A DNA stretch of 13,624 nt from an uncultured Flavobacteriaceae bacterium (GTDB lineage: Bacteria; Bacteroidota; Bacteroidia; Flavobacteriales; Flavobacteriaceae). Each line of letters opens with the position of its first letter. Within the stretch, counting starts at the first letter, position 1. The notes under the pieces are model-generated. The model was not told the DNA's origin, did not search any database, and was given only the letters and a program-made list of their open reading frames with translations. The stretch is from contig CALJFV010000111.1 in assembly GCA_938074515.1 (NCBI GenBank), positions 1 through 13,624 on the forward strand, in the 5' to 3' direction. The position numbers and the translations under genes are program-made. Positions 13,091 through 13,624 of this stretch are shown here, one piece after another.

Positions 13091-13624
13091 TTAAACATCA
13101 AGATCTAAACTGCTGCGCAATACGTCAAGAAGTGGGTTTTGTTCGCTCAGTTGCGCGTATTTTTCTTCTGGTGAATAAGCATAGCGTTTGACGGCACTCT
13201 CCACAACACTAATTATTATTTTCAGATGATCGTTTTCGAGGGCGTTTGCCAGGTGTGTTAACAGAGCCCCCTGTTCGCGTTCAACTTCCAGTCGTATCGT
13301 GTCATTTGGATAGGTCAGTAAGATATCAGTCCCCTCAAGTAATGGCACTTCCATGGTTAAATGCGAGTACAAATTGAACTTTCCCTGCTCTTTAATTTGA
13401 CTGGTGTATTGATTCCAAGCCGACAAAAATTCTTCAACAGTAAATTCTTTGGTTCGTTTTACTCCGGGAGCTGGGCCTGAAGCCTTTTGCTGGGCTTTTA
13501 GGTGTCTTTTTTCTTGAATGCTCTTCAGGGAAAGCGAGGAAACTCCAGATCTCCCCCCTTCGATATTGAGCTCAATTTTACGGGGCTTATCTGGCTTTTC
13601 GGGCCGATGCCGATCAGGCTCTGG
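13091..13624 (-). CDS. dnaX: DNA polymerase III gamma/tau subunit, C-terminal part (5' end outside window)
   Basis: DnaX is the clamp-loader ATPase of the replicative polymerase. Only the last 177 residues are present, read inward from the window edge without a stop; there is no true start codon here, and the TTG at 13426 is internal. The visible part begins with a charged, proline-rich linker (PEPDRHRPEKPDKPRK), followed by GVSSLSLKSIQEKR and then a small C-terminal domain from about FTVEEFLSAWNQY to LLDVLRSSLDLDV. This layout and the KYAQLSEQNPLLDVLR-type ending match flavobacterial DnaX from memory. The AAA+ ATPase domain is outside the window, so the call rests on C-terminal resemblance only. 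It is followed by miaE after 11 bases. Moderately to highly sure. Confidence 0.8.
   Translation of the reverse strand, partial: PEPDRHRPEKPDKPRKIELNIEGGRSGVSSLSLKSIQEKRHLKAQQKASGPAPGVKRTKEFTVEEFLSAWNQYTSQIKEQGKFNLYSHLTMEVPLLEGTDILLTYPNDTIRLEVEREQGALLTHLANALENDHLKIIISVVESAVKRYAYSPEEKYAQLSEQNPLLDVLRSSLDLDV

Noticed and set aside
13424..13426. TTG as a start for a separate 111-residue gene on the - strand
   Set aside because: The frame continues open to the window edge with sequence typical of the DnaX linker, so TTG encodes an internal leucine.
1..13624. Mobile element, phage, toxin-antitoxin, defence or biosynthetic cluster
   Set aside because: All genes are housekeeping types with even composition; no transposase, integrase, tRNA boundary or long repeats were seen.

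Overview
The window looks like core chromosome of a flavobacterium (Bacteroidota, probably Flavobacteriaceae or a close marine relative). The evidence is a PorQ protein of the type IX secretion system next to cmk, a rpsA promoter of the Bacteroidota type (TTTG, about 19 bases, TAnnTTTG), start codons in A/T-rich contexts mostly without Shine-Dalgarno sequences, flavobacterial-style PyrR, PPK1, MiaE and DnaX sequences, and moderate-to-low GC. No mobile element, phage gene, CRISPR array, rRNA or tRNA was seen. Almost every base belongs to a recognisable housekeeping gene.

Layout, left to right. (1) Bases 1-3193, + strand: 3' two-thirds of lon, then porQ and cmk, the last two overlapping by one base. 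(2) 3194-3428: a 235-base gap holding a strong rpsA promoter with an inverted repeat filling its spacer, and a leader of about 135 nt that can form hairpins and a possible pseudoknot. The leader also has an 11-codon upstream ORF whose start context copies that of rpsA. (3) 3429-5264: rpsA (ribosomal protein bS1, six S1 domains), closed by a textbook terminator at 5291-5323. (4) 5324-5493: regulatory-looking DNA before pyrR (two inverted repeats, a 10-bp tandem repeat, a -7-like box). (5) 5494-8243: pyrR, pyrB, a small conserved-looking protein and rnz, spaced 0-3 bases apart, clearly one transcription unit. (6) 8298-12473: pdxH, a SixA-like phosphohistidine phosphatase, ppk1 and ppx; the last three are joined by two ATGA overlaps and form a polyphosphate module. 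(7) On the - strand, miaE (13079-12474) converges on ppx with no spacer, and the 3' end of dnaX lies upstream of it, running out of the window.

Functionally the window joins protein quality control (Lon), secretion (PorQ), nucleotide supply (Cmk, PyrR, PyrB), translation and tRNA maturation (bS1, RNase Z, MiaE), cofactor metabolism (PdxH), polyphosphate turnover (PPK1/PPX) and replication (DnaX). I found no new multi-gene system. The parts most worth a second look are non-coding: the rpsA leader with its duplicated start site and mini-ORF, and the operator-like palindromes before rpsA and pyrR. The coupled SixA-PPK1-PPX trio and the unassigned 110-residue protein before rnz also stand out.
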